DNA of 64,000 bases, taken from positions 1-64,000 of the forward strand of contig BGZK01001203.1 of the NCBI GenBank assembly GCA_005406025.1, in the 5' to 3' direction. Below are positions 23,052 to 35,699 of the stretch, in pieces; within the stretch, counting starts at the first letter, position 1, and each line of letters starts with the position of its first letter. The translations under genes and the position numbers were made by a program. This DNA is from Eumeta japonica (taxonomy: Eukaryota > Arthropoda > Insecta > Lepidoptera > Psychidae). The notes beneath the pieces were generated by a model. It did not search any database. It had not been told where the DNA came from and saw nothing but the letters and a program-made list of their open reading frames with translations.

Positions 23052-26000
23052 TAATAATAATAATAAGCCTTTTATTTCCGAAAATTTACAATTTGATTTA
23101 CATTTCAAAATATTTAAAACACTGTTTCTATAAAATGTCTCTTATTTCGGTGTGCCTTACGGCAAAGGCCTCCTCCAACTCCTTCCATTGTTGTCTGTCT
23201 GCCGCGACCCTGGTCCACAGGGGCCCTAAGGTCATTATTAGGTCATCCTCCCATCTTTTAGCTTTACGACCTCGAGATCTAAATCCATCCCTAGGGTACC
23301 AGACTGTCACCTGCTTACTCCATTTCTCCCTTTTGCAACAGAGCATATGTCCAGCCCACCTCCATTTAAGTTGGTCAATACGCGACAGTATGTCTGTTAC
23401 TTTGGTCTTTTTCTGATGTCTATACTTCTTTCTTTGTCCAATAGTTTCAAACCTAGCATGCTCCTCTCCATGCCTCTCTGGCACCTTGCTAGTTTGTCCC
23501 TATGTTGTTTTGTCAAAGCCCATGTTTCACAGCCATATGTGATGCATGGCAGTATACAGGTGTCAAAGGTCTTTTCTTGATCTTCATAGATAATTTTTGC
23601 TTTTCGTGATTTCTTTCAAAGCCCAATACTTATTCCATCCTGTTGCAATTCTTTTGTTTATCTCTTTGGATGTTTGATCATTTGGCGATATTATCTGACC
23701 CAGATACATATTCTTCTACATACTCGAGTTTCTGTCCGTTGATGGTTATGTCTACGGGTACTGAGTTTGTCATCATTTTAGTTTTGCTTATGTTGATTTC
23801 TAGTCCTACTTCTCTGCTCCTCTCTACTAGAGATTGTGTCATAAATTCTAGTAGAAGTGGGTCTTCTTCCATTATGACCAGGTCGTCTGCAAATCTTAAA
23901 TGATTCAGTCTCGCTCCGTTTATGATTAGTCCAAGATGTTCCCAATTAAGTTTTCTGAACATTTGTTCCAGTACTGCTGTGAATAGCTTTGGCGAGAGTG
24001 GGTCTCCTGCCTGACTCCCTGTTGATTGGAAAAACATCTCCTGTAGACTCAAGCCTGATACAAGCTTTGCTTTCTCTGTAGATGTTTTTGATTATGTTTA
24101 TGTAAGCGTTTCGAATTCCTTGTTCTTTGAGACTTTGCCATACAGATTCATGTTTTAGGCTATCGAAGGCCTTGGAATAATCTATAAAGGCCAGGTAGAT
24201 AGTTTTGTTGTATTCATTGTATTTCTGTAAGAGCTGTTTTATTGTATGTATGTGATCAATCGTACTGTAGTCTTTTCTGAATCCTGCTTGCTCCACTGGT
24301 TGATTTTCTTCGAGCCTGACTGATATTCTGTCCAAAATTACTTTTGCAAAAACTTTATATATATTTGAAATTAAAGATATTGGTCTGTAGTTCCCTATAT
24401 CATCTTTTGGGCCCTTCTTGTGTAGGAGTATTATGTGTGATTCCGCCCATTGGCTTGGGATGAAGCCAGTATTTAAAGTCTCATTGAACATTTTTGTTAA
24501 TATTGAACTTAGTTCTTTGATTGTTCCTCTCATCAGTTCGTTTGTTATTTTATCTGGACCAGGAGCTTTTTCTGTTTTTTGACTTCTTATAGCTTTTTCC
24601 ACTTCTGATATTAGTATTTCTGGTATATCTTCATTGTCTTCCATTGTCGAAAGACATTTCGCTGTAGTTTGACGTGGTTCGTGATATAGTGAGCGATAAT
24701 AGTCTGTTGCTATATTTCGGATTTTGCTGCGAGATGTTGTTTGAAGGTTTTTTTCTCTTAACTTTGTTATCCATTCTTTTCCTTTTTCTCGAAGTTCCTT
24801 TAGCGCTTTTCTTGTGCCTCCCGTTCTGTTGATATGGTTTTCTAGAGTTTTGGTTCTTCTTATTTCTTTGTCTTTTCTCATATTTTCACGAATTTCTTTG
24901 CTAAGTTTAGATATTTTTGTTTGGTTTTCTTTTTTATTTTTTTTGGCTATTAGATTTTTTCTGTCTTCGATTAGTTCTAAAGTTTTTTCGCTAAGATAGG
25001 GCTCGTTCTTCTTTCTTATTTGTTTTCTTGCATATTCGTTGAGTTTGTTTTCTATTCTTTTGTACTTTTCGTTTATATTCATATTAGAGTTAATAGCTTC
25101 CATCAGGTCTTCTGTGTTCTCCTTTACGGGTGGGTAGTTTATATTAACTGTTTTTGGTCTAGGATTTTTTGTTACGTTTTCGTTCAGGCAGCTACGGACC
25201 ATACGATGGTTAGTATTGAAGTTTAGGTTTTGTATTATATTCGTGTCCTTGAATGATCTAACTTTGTTGGTTATTATATAGTCGATTTCGTTTCTAGTGT
25301 TGCCATCTGGAGAGATCCAAGTCCATTTGTTTTTGGGTTTTTTTCGGAAAATAGTGTTTAGAGGTGTCAAGTTATTCTCGAGCAGAAATTCTACTAATTT
25401 TTCTCTATTTTGCTTCTTTTTCCTTTTCCATATTTTCCTATAACGTATTCTTCCCAGGTAGCTGAACGCCTATTTGAGCATTAAAATCACCCATGAGCAC
25501 AATATTGTTTTCAGAGTACGTTTCAACAACTTCACTTAGTTTGTAGTAAAAATATCTATGTCTGTTTTGTCGCCTGTTCTGTCGGAGTAGACTTGAATGA
25601 TTGTCCACGTTTTCGGATATTTTGGTAGTTTAATGTGAAGTACTGCTAATCTATCTGTTATTCCTTCAAATCCAATGATTTGATTTTTGAGTCTTGGTTT
25701 TACCAGAAATCCTACGCCTCTTTGTCCAGCAATTTCTCCTTTGTAGTACATAATGAAGTTGCTTCTTTCTTCTATCCCTTCCCCTAATCTTCGCATCTCG
25801 CTTATGCCCAAAATGTCCCACTTGATGTTTTTGGTAGCTATTTCTAATTCTAACAAACTTTCTGATGTTCTTAAGGTTCGTGTATTTAGTGTGCATATGT
25901 ATAAAATATCTTGTTTTCTCTTTTTCGTGTTGGATTTAGTTGGCAGATTTGTTGGAGGGTTTTGGTCGACTTCCCCCACGGTGACCAGCCGGCTTGGGGG

Positions 26001-26182
26001 TTGGTTTATTGAGGTTACATTTTTACTTCTTGTTGTGTCTGTTGATGGGTTCCGGTTGGAGAAGGCCTTTATTTGTTTTTTGGCAGCTCTGTCATGGAAG
26101 CAGATCTTTCTCTTGTTACATATGTAAGGATACTTGGTTTAATGACTTCCTTGGTAAAACTTTGGGATGTCTTTGTGAAATG
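23052..26182 (-). mobile_element. RTE-clade non-LTR retrotransposon, nearly full length
   Basis: An element of about 3.13 kb lies on the minus strand between two 14-bp target duplications. Its 3' end, at the low coordinate, is a TTA/TAA trinucleotide run (23051-23067), the short microsatellite tail typical of RTE elements rather than a long poly(A). The single coding region holds an AP-type endonuclease, reverse transcriptase and a basic C-terminal tail. About 200 bp at the high-coordinate end is 5' untranslated. RTE elements usually measure 3-3.5 kb, so both ends appear present. It inserted into an already resident mariner. Confidence 0.9.
23128..25979 (-). pseudogene. RTE endonuclease/reverse transcriptase, frameshifted
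   Basis: Translation of the minus strand gives four in-order pieces. The first (25979-25536) has an APE-type endonuclease start (ICTLNTRTLRT, WDILGISEMRR, GVGFLVK). The GDFNAQIG endonuclease motif follows in another frame at about 25491-25469. A 474-codon piece (25370-23946) has the endonuclease end (RNEIDYIITN, NTNHRMV) and reverse transcriptase motifs (PGPDKITNELM, NYRPISLISNIYK, EQAGFRKDYST, LAFIDYSKAFDS). Next (24052-23678) come AGDPLSPKLF and the catalytic box FADD. The last (23484-23128) has the RTE C-terminal signature LKWRWAGHM and RWEDDL. The frame changes at about 24020, near the QGDPLSP motif, at about 25375-25460 and near 25535; another break lies between 23678 and 23484. The product would copy element RNA at a nicked target, but this copy is inactive. 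Confidence 0.92.
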
Positions 26183-26196
26183 TAAAATGACAATTA
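26183..26196. repeat. Target-site duplication of the RTE, copy 2
   Basis: taaaatgacaatta, identical to 23038-23051, lies just before the last 52 bp of the mariner. Confidence 0.92.
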
Positions 26197-26221
26197 ATAA
26201 AAGTTATCGGCAACATGCTCA

Positions 26222-26248
26222 TTCTCACTTTTTGTTGAACGCTCCTCG
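26222..26248 (-). repeat. Mariner right terminal inverted repeat
   Basis: The 27-bp right end beginning ttctcacttt is followed by TA. It is the inverted partner of 21871-21897. Confidence 0.88.
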
Positions 26249-26250
26249 TA

Positions 26251-26751
26251 ATAACTAATTATGTAGGTGGTAAACGGATTTAAATAAAATTTGGTCTACA
26301 AATTGCTTTAATGTTGAAATGGGTTCTGAATTGTTTTTTGTCTCATAAAAATGAATAGTTTCAGTAAGATTCCAATTTAGATAAAGTTTGTAATGCCTGA
26401 ACAAATTTTGATCAAACTCTGTATTGAGAGCGAGTAACTAGATATTTTTATGTGAATTGTTTCATTATATAAGTGACTATTAACCTATAAAATGTTTCAA
26501 TGTATGGATAATAATGTAGACAAACTTTTCTTTTATAATAATTGTCTTAGGAAGGTTTTTTTTTATAAATGCATAAATTTAATACGAAAAGTTTACAATG
26601 TATTTAAACGACTCAATTGTAATTTAAAATTGATAATGTATAATTAACGTTTGATATATTATATATTGACATAATCTACAGCAGTTAGAATTCGATAAAT
26701 TACTTCAATCATTCGTTACTATATATTATTCGTCATTATACATTATGTGGC
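26251..26751. other. Unassigned AT-rich sequence
   Basis: Very AT-rich DNA with no ORF of interest and no recognisable element. Confidence 0.5.
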
Positions 26752-26895
26752 GCGGGATCGGAAAAAAGAGTGGGACCCAGATCAGTATCAAGAGCGAAAA
26801 CAGGAACGGATCGAGTCATCGATTCCTAAATAGACAAAAGAAACTCGTCTAAAATAAAGAGCGAGACCGGGATTAGATTTGAGAGCGTGGTGATC
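26752..26895 (-). repeat. Degenerate purine-rich GGGACC/GATCGAG array
   Basis: Imperfect tandem motifs (gggatcgg, gagtgggaccc, gatcagtatcaagagcg, gaacggatcgag, gagcgagaccgggatt) run through the segment. Same style as the arrays at 48490-48815 and, on the opposite strand, 30140-30350. Confidence 0.55.
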
Positions 26896-27689
26896 CACAC
26901 CGAATCATGTTTAACAGTACTATAATTACTTAAGTGTTAAGGTAGTAGAATAAAATAAGATCGCTATAAAATATCAAGAAATTCGATCAATACCAAGTTG
27001 ACCAAACCGTGGGCGAATGTTAGTCTGAAATGAAAGAGCTACCGAAGCACAGTGAACGCGCAATAAAACTTACATAACACTTAACACATCTGATGGCGTG
27101 CACCAGTTTTATTCAGATTGACAGATTTGGATGTCGGGCCCTTCGTGCTGACCCAGAGCGTGATGGCAACTGTTATAACTTAATGATTATTTATGATGAT
27201 GATAATAATAATAATACCTGTAAGGAAAAATAAAATGTGAAATAACTTTTCACGTCTTCGAAAAATATTGCATGTTAAGGGTATTTGGGGTAATGTAATT
27301 AGAATGTACGATGCGCTTATCTGTCTGCTAAAGTGCACCAGCGCTTAAAATTACCGGATTACGGATACTCATGCAATTTTAAGTGCAATGTCCGTTATTA
27401 AATATTAAGGGCATAACTAAAACTGTAAGAGTAAGAAGGGTTTTTTGAAAAACAAGCATTATCGTACATTTCAATCAAAATGTATAGAAAACAAATAGAT
27501 AAGTTATTTGCCACCTCGAAAGCAAATTAACATATTGCTGCAGATTTAATACATTAGGATAATAACATATCCTATGTACCGTACAGCCTGTCTTTTGCTG
27601 AAAATATGGTAACATCGTAGAATTTCATATAAAGCATAAAAGTGCCGTGGATTCTATGTGATCTCGGAGTTTGTTCACATATTCATACT

Positions 27690-28140
27690 TAGCACTATCG
27701 TAGTTGGCGGTTCTAGAATTAGACTAGCCAACTTGACGATTTAGTGACCGACCGCCTGTCGGTCATTGCTTGAAACACGCGAAAAAGTACTGCACGGATC
27801 CCGATGAGAGCGTCTTGTCCGTTTGCGGCGTCGCCCGAAAATAGAGTCACTCCATAAGTGAATTTGTCAAACGGAATTTCCCCGTCGAACCGGAACGAAT
27901 GCGGGGAAATATTGACCGTTTGCGCAAACAGCGCTCACGGAAACTGCTGTGCGATCAAACGCCGGCAAACACGACGGCCTGTGGCTAATTTCGGGGATTA
28001 CGGCGCGACTGAGCGACGGCCAAGCGCGAATCGGCTACGTCGACTTCCGTCAATTTGATTACAATATCGTTAGTCAGTATCGCTTGAAGGCAGTAAATGA
28101 AGACGAGCAAGGGAAATGTGTAAGGTTATTGCAAAAGTAA
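27690..28140. promoter_or_regulatory. CpG-rich island, candidate cis-regulatory region
   Basis: GC/CpG-rich block with a small inverted motif (gaccgaccgcctgtcggtc, about 27747-27765). ORFs of 66 and 63 codons overlap in different frames without domains, as expected from low stop density in GC-rich DNA. Possible promoter or enhancer; no splice or TATA evidence. Confidence 0.3.
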
Positions 28141-30139
28141 AACGTGAGAGTCTATTGTACATTTTCATATCACAAGTATTTATGCTTTAATCTAAGGATT
28201 TACGATTTTCATTACTCTTAAATTTACATAACAGAAATTCGTAAGGTGGGAATCATTATTATATTATAAATGAACTAAATTTCACACTTTAGTTATTTAA
28301 AAGTTTATTTATTTTTAAAAAAAATGATTATTTATAAAAGTAACTTTTATAGGATCCTCGCCTTGTCCGTCTGTTTTTGCATCGAGAATGCATGAAGCTA
28401 TCAAATTGAATTTAATATCAAATACTTAGATCTACGGTGCCTTGAAGCAGAAAAAGAATAAAGCAATCGATACAGCCATTTTTGTTGCATATTTTGACAC
28501 TCACAAATGATCGATTAAAATATAATAAATCATATATTTTAATGCATCGTTCATTAATAAATACTTTTAACTGGTCTTATAACGTTTAAAAATTCCATTA
28601 CTTAACATTTTTGAAATTCACAGTGCATCTGTTATTTCGTTTCAAACTGTGATTGTATTTCAAATCCACAGTCTTGTGGAGTAAGAAGTCGGTCAAAAAC
28701 TGATTATGAATTCCATTATCGAGTTTCGCGTAAGATAGCCGATGCATGCAAAATGCGTTCGGCCGTAAATTTTAAAGGCGTTTCCCCTTCGGGTTTATAA
28801 ATCATAATATAATTAATATTCGGAAAATTAAGATTTAGATAGCACCTCCGTTCAATGTTTCGACCAAAGACTCGGCTATAGTTTATAGCCTTTGAAACAC
28901 GGCTCGCCTAGAATACCAACGGTGTTCCCGTCTAATTTCGTTTTTAGGAGTTACTGGTAGAAAACGTAAATATTTGTAGACATTTCAGTAAATTATTTGA
29001 AAATTAATGCAACTGTTGGTAAGTATTGTAATTAGTAATTTTAAAATCATGTCTTAAATGTAATAATAAATTTAGCAAATTGACGACACAAATTATTATT
29101 AAATATGGACTTCATTTTAGTGTTAATAAACTAATGCTAACAAATTTTGCACATCATCCGCTTATTATTCTGCTAAAATATGAAGTAGGTAATATTTATA
29201 AGTCTAGCGTTTATCGCCAATGTCTAACTTATACTAGATCTGGGCCCGCCATACATAGACTCAAGCCCGCTTTTTTCTGCCGTTCGCTACAATTCTTCAG
29301 CGCAGCCAATGTACGATAATTATTGAAAAATTCCCCAAAATCTTCGTTGGGCAAACCTTGGAAAACTGTTATAATTTTTGCAATCTTTACATTATTTTGG
29401 TTTTCTTGTGTTCATCTGTGGCACGTCCACCGCGGTAGAACGTAGCTCTGGAGGTATGGGGGGGGGGGACCTCTGATGATGTCCAGGAGTTCAATTCTTT
29501 AATAAAAGATAATGCGAACCCAAGTTGGTTCACTTGATCGATTCTTCAATATCTCTCTATCACCCTACCTATAACAATCCACTATCTATGACTAAAGAGG
29601 CTTTTGCACTCGGGCGTGAGCACTCGTCAACTTTTTCCTTCCCCACACCCTCGTCTACGTATTATCTTGTGTTTCTCGAGCTCAGCTCCTAGACCCGAGT
29701 TTGAACTAACTTTTAAACACAAGTAGAACACGAACCCTCATTCGCGAGATTTAGCACGGAGGCAGGATGCCTGACATACCACCTACACCTAGCTACGCTA
29801 CTACTAATACTATGTATATCCAGTATTTTGAAATTCCCTTCTTCTTTTATATATAAATTCTCACACCTCGACGACTTAAAAAAAAAATTCTTGGATAATA
29901 TCGAAGACCTTTCAATATTTTATTTGGGATTTTTATTATAATACCGGTTTCTTTAGAAAAGTAATCTTCCTTTTGGTTTAGTGCCAGACACCAAAACGTC
30001 AATGGGTTCACTTCGGCTCATTCGGTTTCTGTTTGAATGCCATGGCATTTTTATTCGTAACTAATAGATACAGTGAGCTAACTTTCGCCCACAGCTTTCC
30101 TGCGTGGTGATAAAATTAATTATTTTATCTTTACATTCA
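28141..30139. other. Unassigned sequence
   Basis: No gene supported. A CpG-richer patch lies at 28720-28930. The stretch 29400-29800 is GC-richer with a run of 11 G at 29458-29468 and may be a repeat, but I could not assign it. Confidence 0.4.
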
Positions 30140-30350
30140 TCGACCTCTCCCTGTCAATGATAATCCCGGTTCCGATCTTGTTTTCGATTCCGATGGCACT
30201 CTCGACCTCAATCCCGTATCTGATCTCGATTCAGATGCCAGTCTCGCTCTCGATTTTGTTTCCAAATCCAGCTCTCGAATCCGACATCAATTCCAGTTTC
30301 GTCTCTGATACCGCTTTCGATTTGAATGTCGGTTCTTCTTGTGATTCGAA
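30140..30350 (+). repeat. Degenerate pyrimidine-rich TCCGAT/CTCGAT array
   Basis: Loosely periodic motifs (ggttccgatcttg, gattccgatggc, ctcgacctcaatcccg, ctgatctcgattc, ctcgctctcgatttt) form an array that is the reverse-complement style of 26752-26895 and 48490-48815. The 100-codon plus ORF and 76-codon minus ORF over it result from the array. Confidence 0.6.
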
Positions 30351-30639
30351 CAGTTTTGATATCGATCATATCATTATTCGCTCCGCCTATAACGAAATAA
30401 TACAAAATACGTTCTTCGTGGGTAAAGGTTTTAAGCAAAATTTCATAGTTATTCTATAGATCCACCGTTTTAAGCCAAAACTTGGTTGTATTTCTGAAAA
30501 ATGTTTCTTGATAATTATCTAGGTTTCAAAAGAAAGCCTTGTTAAAATCTCACGTTGCCAAACACAGCTTTTTAAACTGTACTGCTGTCGGCCGTCAATT
30601 TTTCTCTTGTATATATTTAACAAAAGTTGAAAAATTTAC

Positions 30640-30800
30640 AGCCGCAGTGATAAGACCTAAGACAAATAGATTGACGAAATAACGGATCGCTTCTAATCAG
30701 AAGGGTCCTGGGTTCATATCCCCACCGTGGACAAATTAAAAGATGAGTTTTTAACCAAAGCCAAATTGAACCTCTCGCGCCGCCCCTGAAGAACAAGTTA
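30640..30800 (+). repeat. Candidate tRNA-derived SINE
   Basis: A tRNA-like 3' half is visible: cgcttctaatcagaaggg around the anticodon region and gggttcatatcc at about 30713, close to the RNA polymerase III B-box consensus GGTTCGANTCC. The upstream A-box region is degenerate, so this is not a functional tRNA. The resemblance is to a tRNA-Arg(TCT)-like anticodon arm, which is tentative. The following non-tRNA body has no recognised tail. Confidence 0.35.
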
Positions 30801-31317
30801 AGCGGTCAGTCCTGAAGCATGTCACCTCAAGGGCGATGAGAAACATTAAATTTTCCGATTCGCTAAGAAACTACCATGTAGAGCGCGAGATCCGAGCTCA
30901 AAACAATGAGTAAAAAATATGTCTTATCCTCTTCCATGAAATGCGATATAAATTAAGATAATCCTTTAAAATAACACTTAAACTAGTATAAACAGTTTTT
31001 CACATCCATTCAAAAATTTAATTTTAACATCTAACTAAATAATGAAAATGATTTTCTTCTCCGACCACCAGCTAAAAACTACTGAAAGTATAGGTGCCAC
31101 TTTAATCTCTGGTCGTGGAATCGATAATAGATAGTTTAAAGCTGACTATCAAAGTATAAAGCTATTTTAAAGCTAGCTTTTTTTTTTTAATTTGTTTCAT
31201 AACCGATAACGCATAACTGGTAACGTTCAACAAACCAATTCCCAGCGTCGACACCGATAGAAGTTGGTGTTCTAGTTGTGGCAATAGGCATTACATTATT
31301 TGTAAAAATTAAAGCTA

Positions 31318-31415
31318 GTGAATTTGAAGACCCCTAATAGAAACAGAACTTTAGCGTTAAAAGTAGATTTAAGAGCAGAATTAGAAATGGTAGCTAGGAC
31401 AGAAATCAAAAGAGT
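31318..31415 (-). repeat. Short degenerate purine-rich array
   Basis: Motifs such as aatagaaacagaac, agagcagaattagaaatgg and aggacagaaatcaaaagag resemble a decayed copy of the purine-rich arrays elsewhere. The 109-codon ORF spanning it has no domain. Confidence 0.35.
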
Positions 31416-33229
31416 AATTATATTTTTAGTAATTTACTTACGCAAAGCTGCACACCGCAGATCCTGGCCTACACATCGGTTGTTCACTGCAGTAAACAAA
31501 CACCAATATAACCATCGATCAAATAATAAACGAAACATCGTTTTAATTCTGCTTTGTTATTTTTATCCATTAGAAACACCTACAGACCCCTCAGTGATCC
31601 AGAAACCATTTCGTTTTTCGTTTTCACTGGAAAATACAAAGGAATAGGTTGCCTTTACATCGGCTCCAAACGATCGTTTTGTCTTTGACTTTTTATGTCA
31701 TCCTACCTGCCGCTTGATCACAGACGGCGTGCGGGTCTGTTATCGTCCCCCGTTCGTTCAACGCGTGTCACGTACAAGCAGATCAATCGACATCGTGGAG
31801 CGTAATGATTGCTGATAATTTTAATTCTTCGTTAGACAAAGGCAAAGGAATAACGGGTAAAGCACAAACAACTGTTTTTATGTAACTGGTCATATTATCA
31901 CATCGACACGTTTCATACGTTCCACGTACAGAAAACTTGTGCAGCTGTGTACGATGTTTATTGCTCTTTAAAGCTACGAAATTGGTTTACGATAATTGGT
32001 AACGTTACAGTATGTTTATACATACTGTAACTGTTGTACATTGTGTACCGTCTACTTTGTTTAGATATTACGTTTGTTTCGAATTATTTTTTATTTCTCA
32101 TCCAATTCCCATTTTCATCTATCAATAACTTCTGCACTTACGCTAAGAATACAACCTTTTTGATTATATGTGGAAATACCACTTTTAGACCTTTTCGCGT
32201 TCGAATAACTTTCAAAATATGATAATTAGGGGAGGAAAACGATGTAGACAAAAATGATAATTGATAGATTGAGATGTTAAATTTGGAGTTTCTTTAGAAA
32301 AATATCTAAAAGTACAATCCTAAGTGTATATACCTCAAATTGCTTTATTAATTTAGTAAACCATGATCTTCAAAAATATCTTTTGAATTCCTTAATGACC
32401 TTCCTCAGTCTCATAGATTAATCAAGCATTCAGCTAATGGTGAATGTGTTGCAATTGTTGCCAATAACAGAGTCGAAAATGAACTTAATGGAACTAAATG
32501 ATATAATGTTAGATCCACTTACCAACCCACGTACTATATTGCGTCCAGTTAATGATGCCGAGGATATTCAAAGTAACAGAAAAAGCGTACAACTATCCTT
32601 ATATAATAAATGAATATTATTCGTAATGTAACTCTGCACAGATTCGTGTTGTATATTTTAATTTTTAATTTTCATATTTGATTTTCATTATCAACGGATG
32701 ATCTTAGCCTTCAATTGTCATCATCATCGAGGCTTTAATCTTTCCAATTTATCTAGCTTTCAATCCTCTCGCATCAGTATTAAATTCGTTGGATAAGAAG
32801 TTGGAGAAAAGATTTCAGGGTCTTTTATCAGGATCACATATCTCTGGTCACATATCTAACGCGCTGGCAAGAGTCGACAAATGTCTTTCTAAACAACATA
32901 AGTCTATACGTCGTTGTGTTAGAAATTGATCGATTCATCGCTGATAGGAAAGCCATAAAATGTTATACTACTAAAATCCTCCCACAATCTTTTGTTTTAA
33001 TTAGAGGGGATCACTTCTCAATTCCCCCACGCTGGGCCAGCTTGAATTAGGGGATGTTCTGTCTTACACTCTATAGAGTCGAAACTGATAAATTGATAAG
33101 GTTTTATGGCATATTCTGCTTAATATGCCTCAATAAATAAAAATAGTCGCTCTTTTTAAAGGGTTGTGTTCTACTCTAAGAGTACAACGTCACAAATCAT
33201 TTATTAGGGCTAACATAAGCTATCATCAA
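31416..33229. other. Unassigned sequence
   Basis: No gene supported. A GC-richer patch at 31690-31810 might be regulatory. A small perfect hairpin with 11-bp arms lies at 32004-32031 (gttacagtatg arms, 6-bp loop). Confidence 0.4.
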
Positions 33230-33900
33230 AACGAATACGTCGAATTGAACCGCGCGTTTGCTTGGCCGTAGGAGTTATCGCGCGGCAGACGGACAGATGC
33301 TGTTAATTTAGTTGTTATAAGCTCGTACGGAAGTTCGTTGTGTAACTCTCAGATGAAGTAGCCGGGTCAATCAATGATGAATTTGCCTTGTCAAAGACAA
33401 AATTAGTGCCCTTTTTGTTCATCGCATACGTCTCTCATTCATAACTTTTGATTGTGTTCCTAGTTTCTTCTTACGTAAATTTTGCTATTGCTCGCATAAA
33501 ATTAGACGACTCGTTCTGTGTCTCGGAAAGCACGTTAACCTGTAGATGCCGGACCGAACCGGCGTGGGGGTTAATGTCGACCCTTTCGCTCCGGACAAAA
33601 AAAACATTGTCAAAAGGGGTGCCCCTTCAGCGACTAAACCACATAATCCTGACAGTACATTATAAGTGAACGCGGAGCATTAATCACAACTCTATACGAA
33701 TCTTCGCACCCTCGATTCGCTGCGTGCGCGCGGCCCGCGTTACTTATTATATTGAACAATGTGGCCCGATAGCAACTTTCCTATTTAAGCGTATTACTCC
33801 GAATCTGGTTAGCGAACAAGTTGCGGCGTTTTGCCCTATTACGAGGTATAAGTTGGTCTATTTCCCACGTCGGCTTAGCCCCACTTGTTCGCGTTAGTTT
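33230..33900. promoter_or_regulatory. CpG-rich region, candidate cis-regulatory
   Basis: Several CpG-rich patches (33245-33295, 33500-33610, 33690-33760, 33820-33895) are interspersed with moderate-GC sequence. The 73-codon ORF at 33448-33669 has no recognised domain. No transcription-start motif could be fixed. Confidence 0.25.
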
Positions 33901-35699
33901 TGTGACATATTCACGCGATTAATAAAGATTAATGGTTTTCAGCTCTTAATTTTTGCAAACGATAGAAGTACTCCTCTCCAACAGTGCACAATTTGTTGTC
34001 TAACAATGAGTTCGGCGATTGTTTTGTTAGAAACTTACATAATTGGTGATTGCACACCAGAAAAAAAAATTAGTATAATAAATAAAACCTTTCCTTATCA
34101 GTCAAATTGATCTTTATTCTGTAGCCTGTTTTATTTTACACTGCCACCGATCTAAGTAGATTAATTGTTTTAAAGACATCATTTCCATAACAATTTCGAA
34201 TTTATGAAAAATTGGTGTAATTTTGTTTTTTTATCTCCCAGTTTACTCGTATAAAACAAACTGGTTTACGTACTTCAATTGGTAGCAGATCCGAGGAATA
34301 CGAGTTTTAGAAACATTTCTAAAAAAAAATACTATTTTCCTACACGATCGTAAATCAAACCCTAAATCGAGCACTAAACTAAAAACGAGGGCAAAATGTT
34401 GGTCACTTTAATTCGCTCGGTACGGCTCGAGCAGTCGAAACGCCCACGCGTTAATTTGACATCTTATGTGCCAACGTTTGTCGTTTAGGATCGTAGACTT
34501 ATTTTTTGTATTTTCATGGGAAAATGAAGAACGCAATATAAATGTTTTTACCCGTAACAAAAATCACTCTGTTGATTCGGTTTGTGATATATTTATGGTT
34601 TTATTACAGAACGCGTTGGTCCGTCTTCTGCTATCACTCAATGTGTCCTGCCGAAGTAACATAAAACGTTTATTGATAATTTTAGAATTTTAGTGAGTTT
34701 AGGGGACCTAAATTATACCAAAGTTAACAATTACTTTTATTAAAATGTCTATTTCTTGAATTAGGTATTAGATTCGTATCTAAAAGATATAAAAAGATTA
34801 AAAAATCTCCAGTATATAATGGACGCAATAAAAAGAAATGAGTATAAATTTAAGCAGAGAGATATGTTAGAAGCGTTTTCTAAAGTTTACATGATCACTC
34901 TTATAAATAAACAGTAAGTTTGGAAGTTCCAACTTCAAAAGACTTGAAAAATAAGCTTTAGGATTTTTTTAATCATCATATTACTACAGGCATATTGATT
35001 TCGACTTAATCGGTTTCAACTAATTTTAATGAATGATTTAAAAAAAAATGTAGCATGATTTTTTCACAAAAACCTTTGTTTCCTTTGAATTACTGAAACT
35101 TTAAGATTTCAAAGTTACATAAAACATTACGAGTCGTTGAGTTTGATAAGCGTTATTGCTTTTATAAAGAGATTTGACATTGAATATGCAACTTGCTAGA
35201 CAGTTATCGCTGGTATTTGACGTACCATGAGTTCGCCGCTGAGCTCACGGCCCCCGTATTCGAGTTCAAATAAACGCTGTAAAGAAAAGATTTTTACAAT
35301 ATTAACCCAAAATCAGTATATTAGGTTGTAGAAATGACTTTTTGTATTTCATAAATTAAAAGTTGTAACAACACCTCTTTGGTTGTACTCTTTGCATCTG
35401 GTTAGTTGTGATACCATTAAATAGATGAAAGGAAAATGAAAAGTAAAGACGGGCACCCATTATTTTACTATTATTGTTTTGCCGTCCAGCAATTTAACGT
35501 AGAAAATCGATACTGTTTGAAGTTTTTTTACAAAGAAGGGAAAAACGTTACACAAGCAGCAAAAAAATTTGTGACGCTTGTGGACCTCATTAAGTTTTAA
35601 TGTCAAAGATGAACCTCGCTATGTCGACCTGTTACGAAATAGCCCTGTAAGAAATAGCCCTTCGATATGACACAGACACACATACATACACACACTCGA
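33901..35699. other. Unassigned AT-rich sequence
   Basis: Nothing beyond short chance ORFs was recognised on either strand. Confidence 0.45.

Larger units (their letters stand above)
21869..26250 (+). mobile_element. Decayed mariner transposon carrying a nested RTE element
   Basis: Inverted ends of 27 bp lie at 21871-21897 (caaggggcgttcactataaa...) and 26222-26248, matching at 22 of 27 positions. Both are bordered by the dinucleotide TA (21869-21870 and 26249-26250), the target duplication of the Tc1/mariner superfamily. Removing the nested retrotransposon and one copy of its target duplication leaves about 1.23 kb, close to the 1.3 kb usual for mariner. The transposase inside is broken by stops and frameshifts, so the element cannot move by itself. 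Confidence 0.9.

Noticed and set aside
24814..26258. Hydrophobic plus-strand ORFs of 61-124 codons over the RTE
   Set aside because: They are antisense shadows of the RTE coding strand.
30690..30740. Functional tRNA gene
   Set aside because: Acceptor stem and A-box cannot be built; only the 3' half is tRNA-like.
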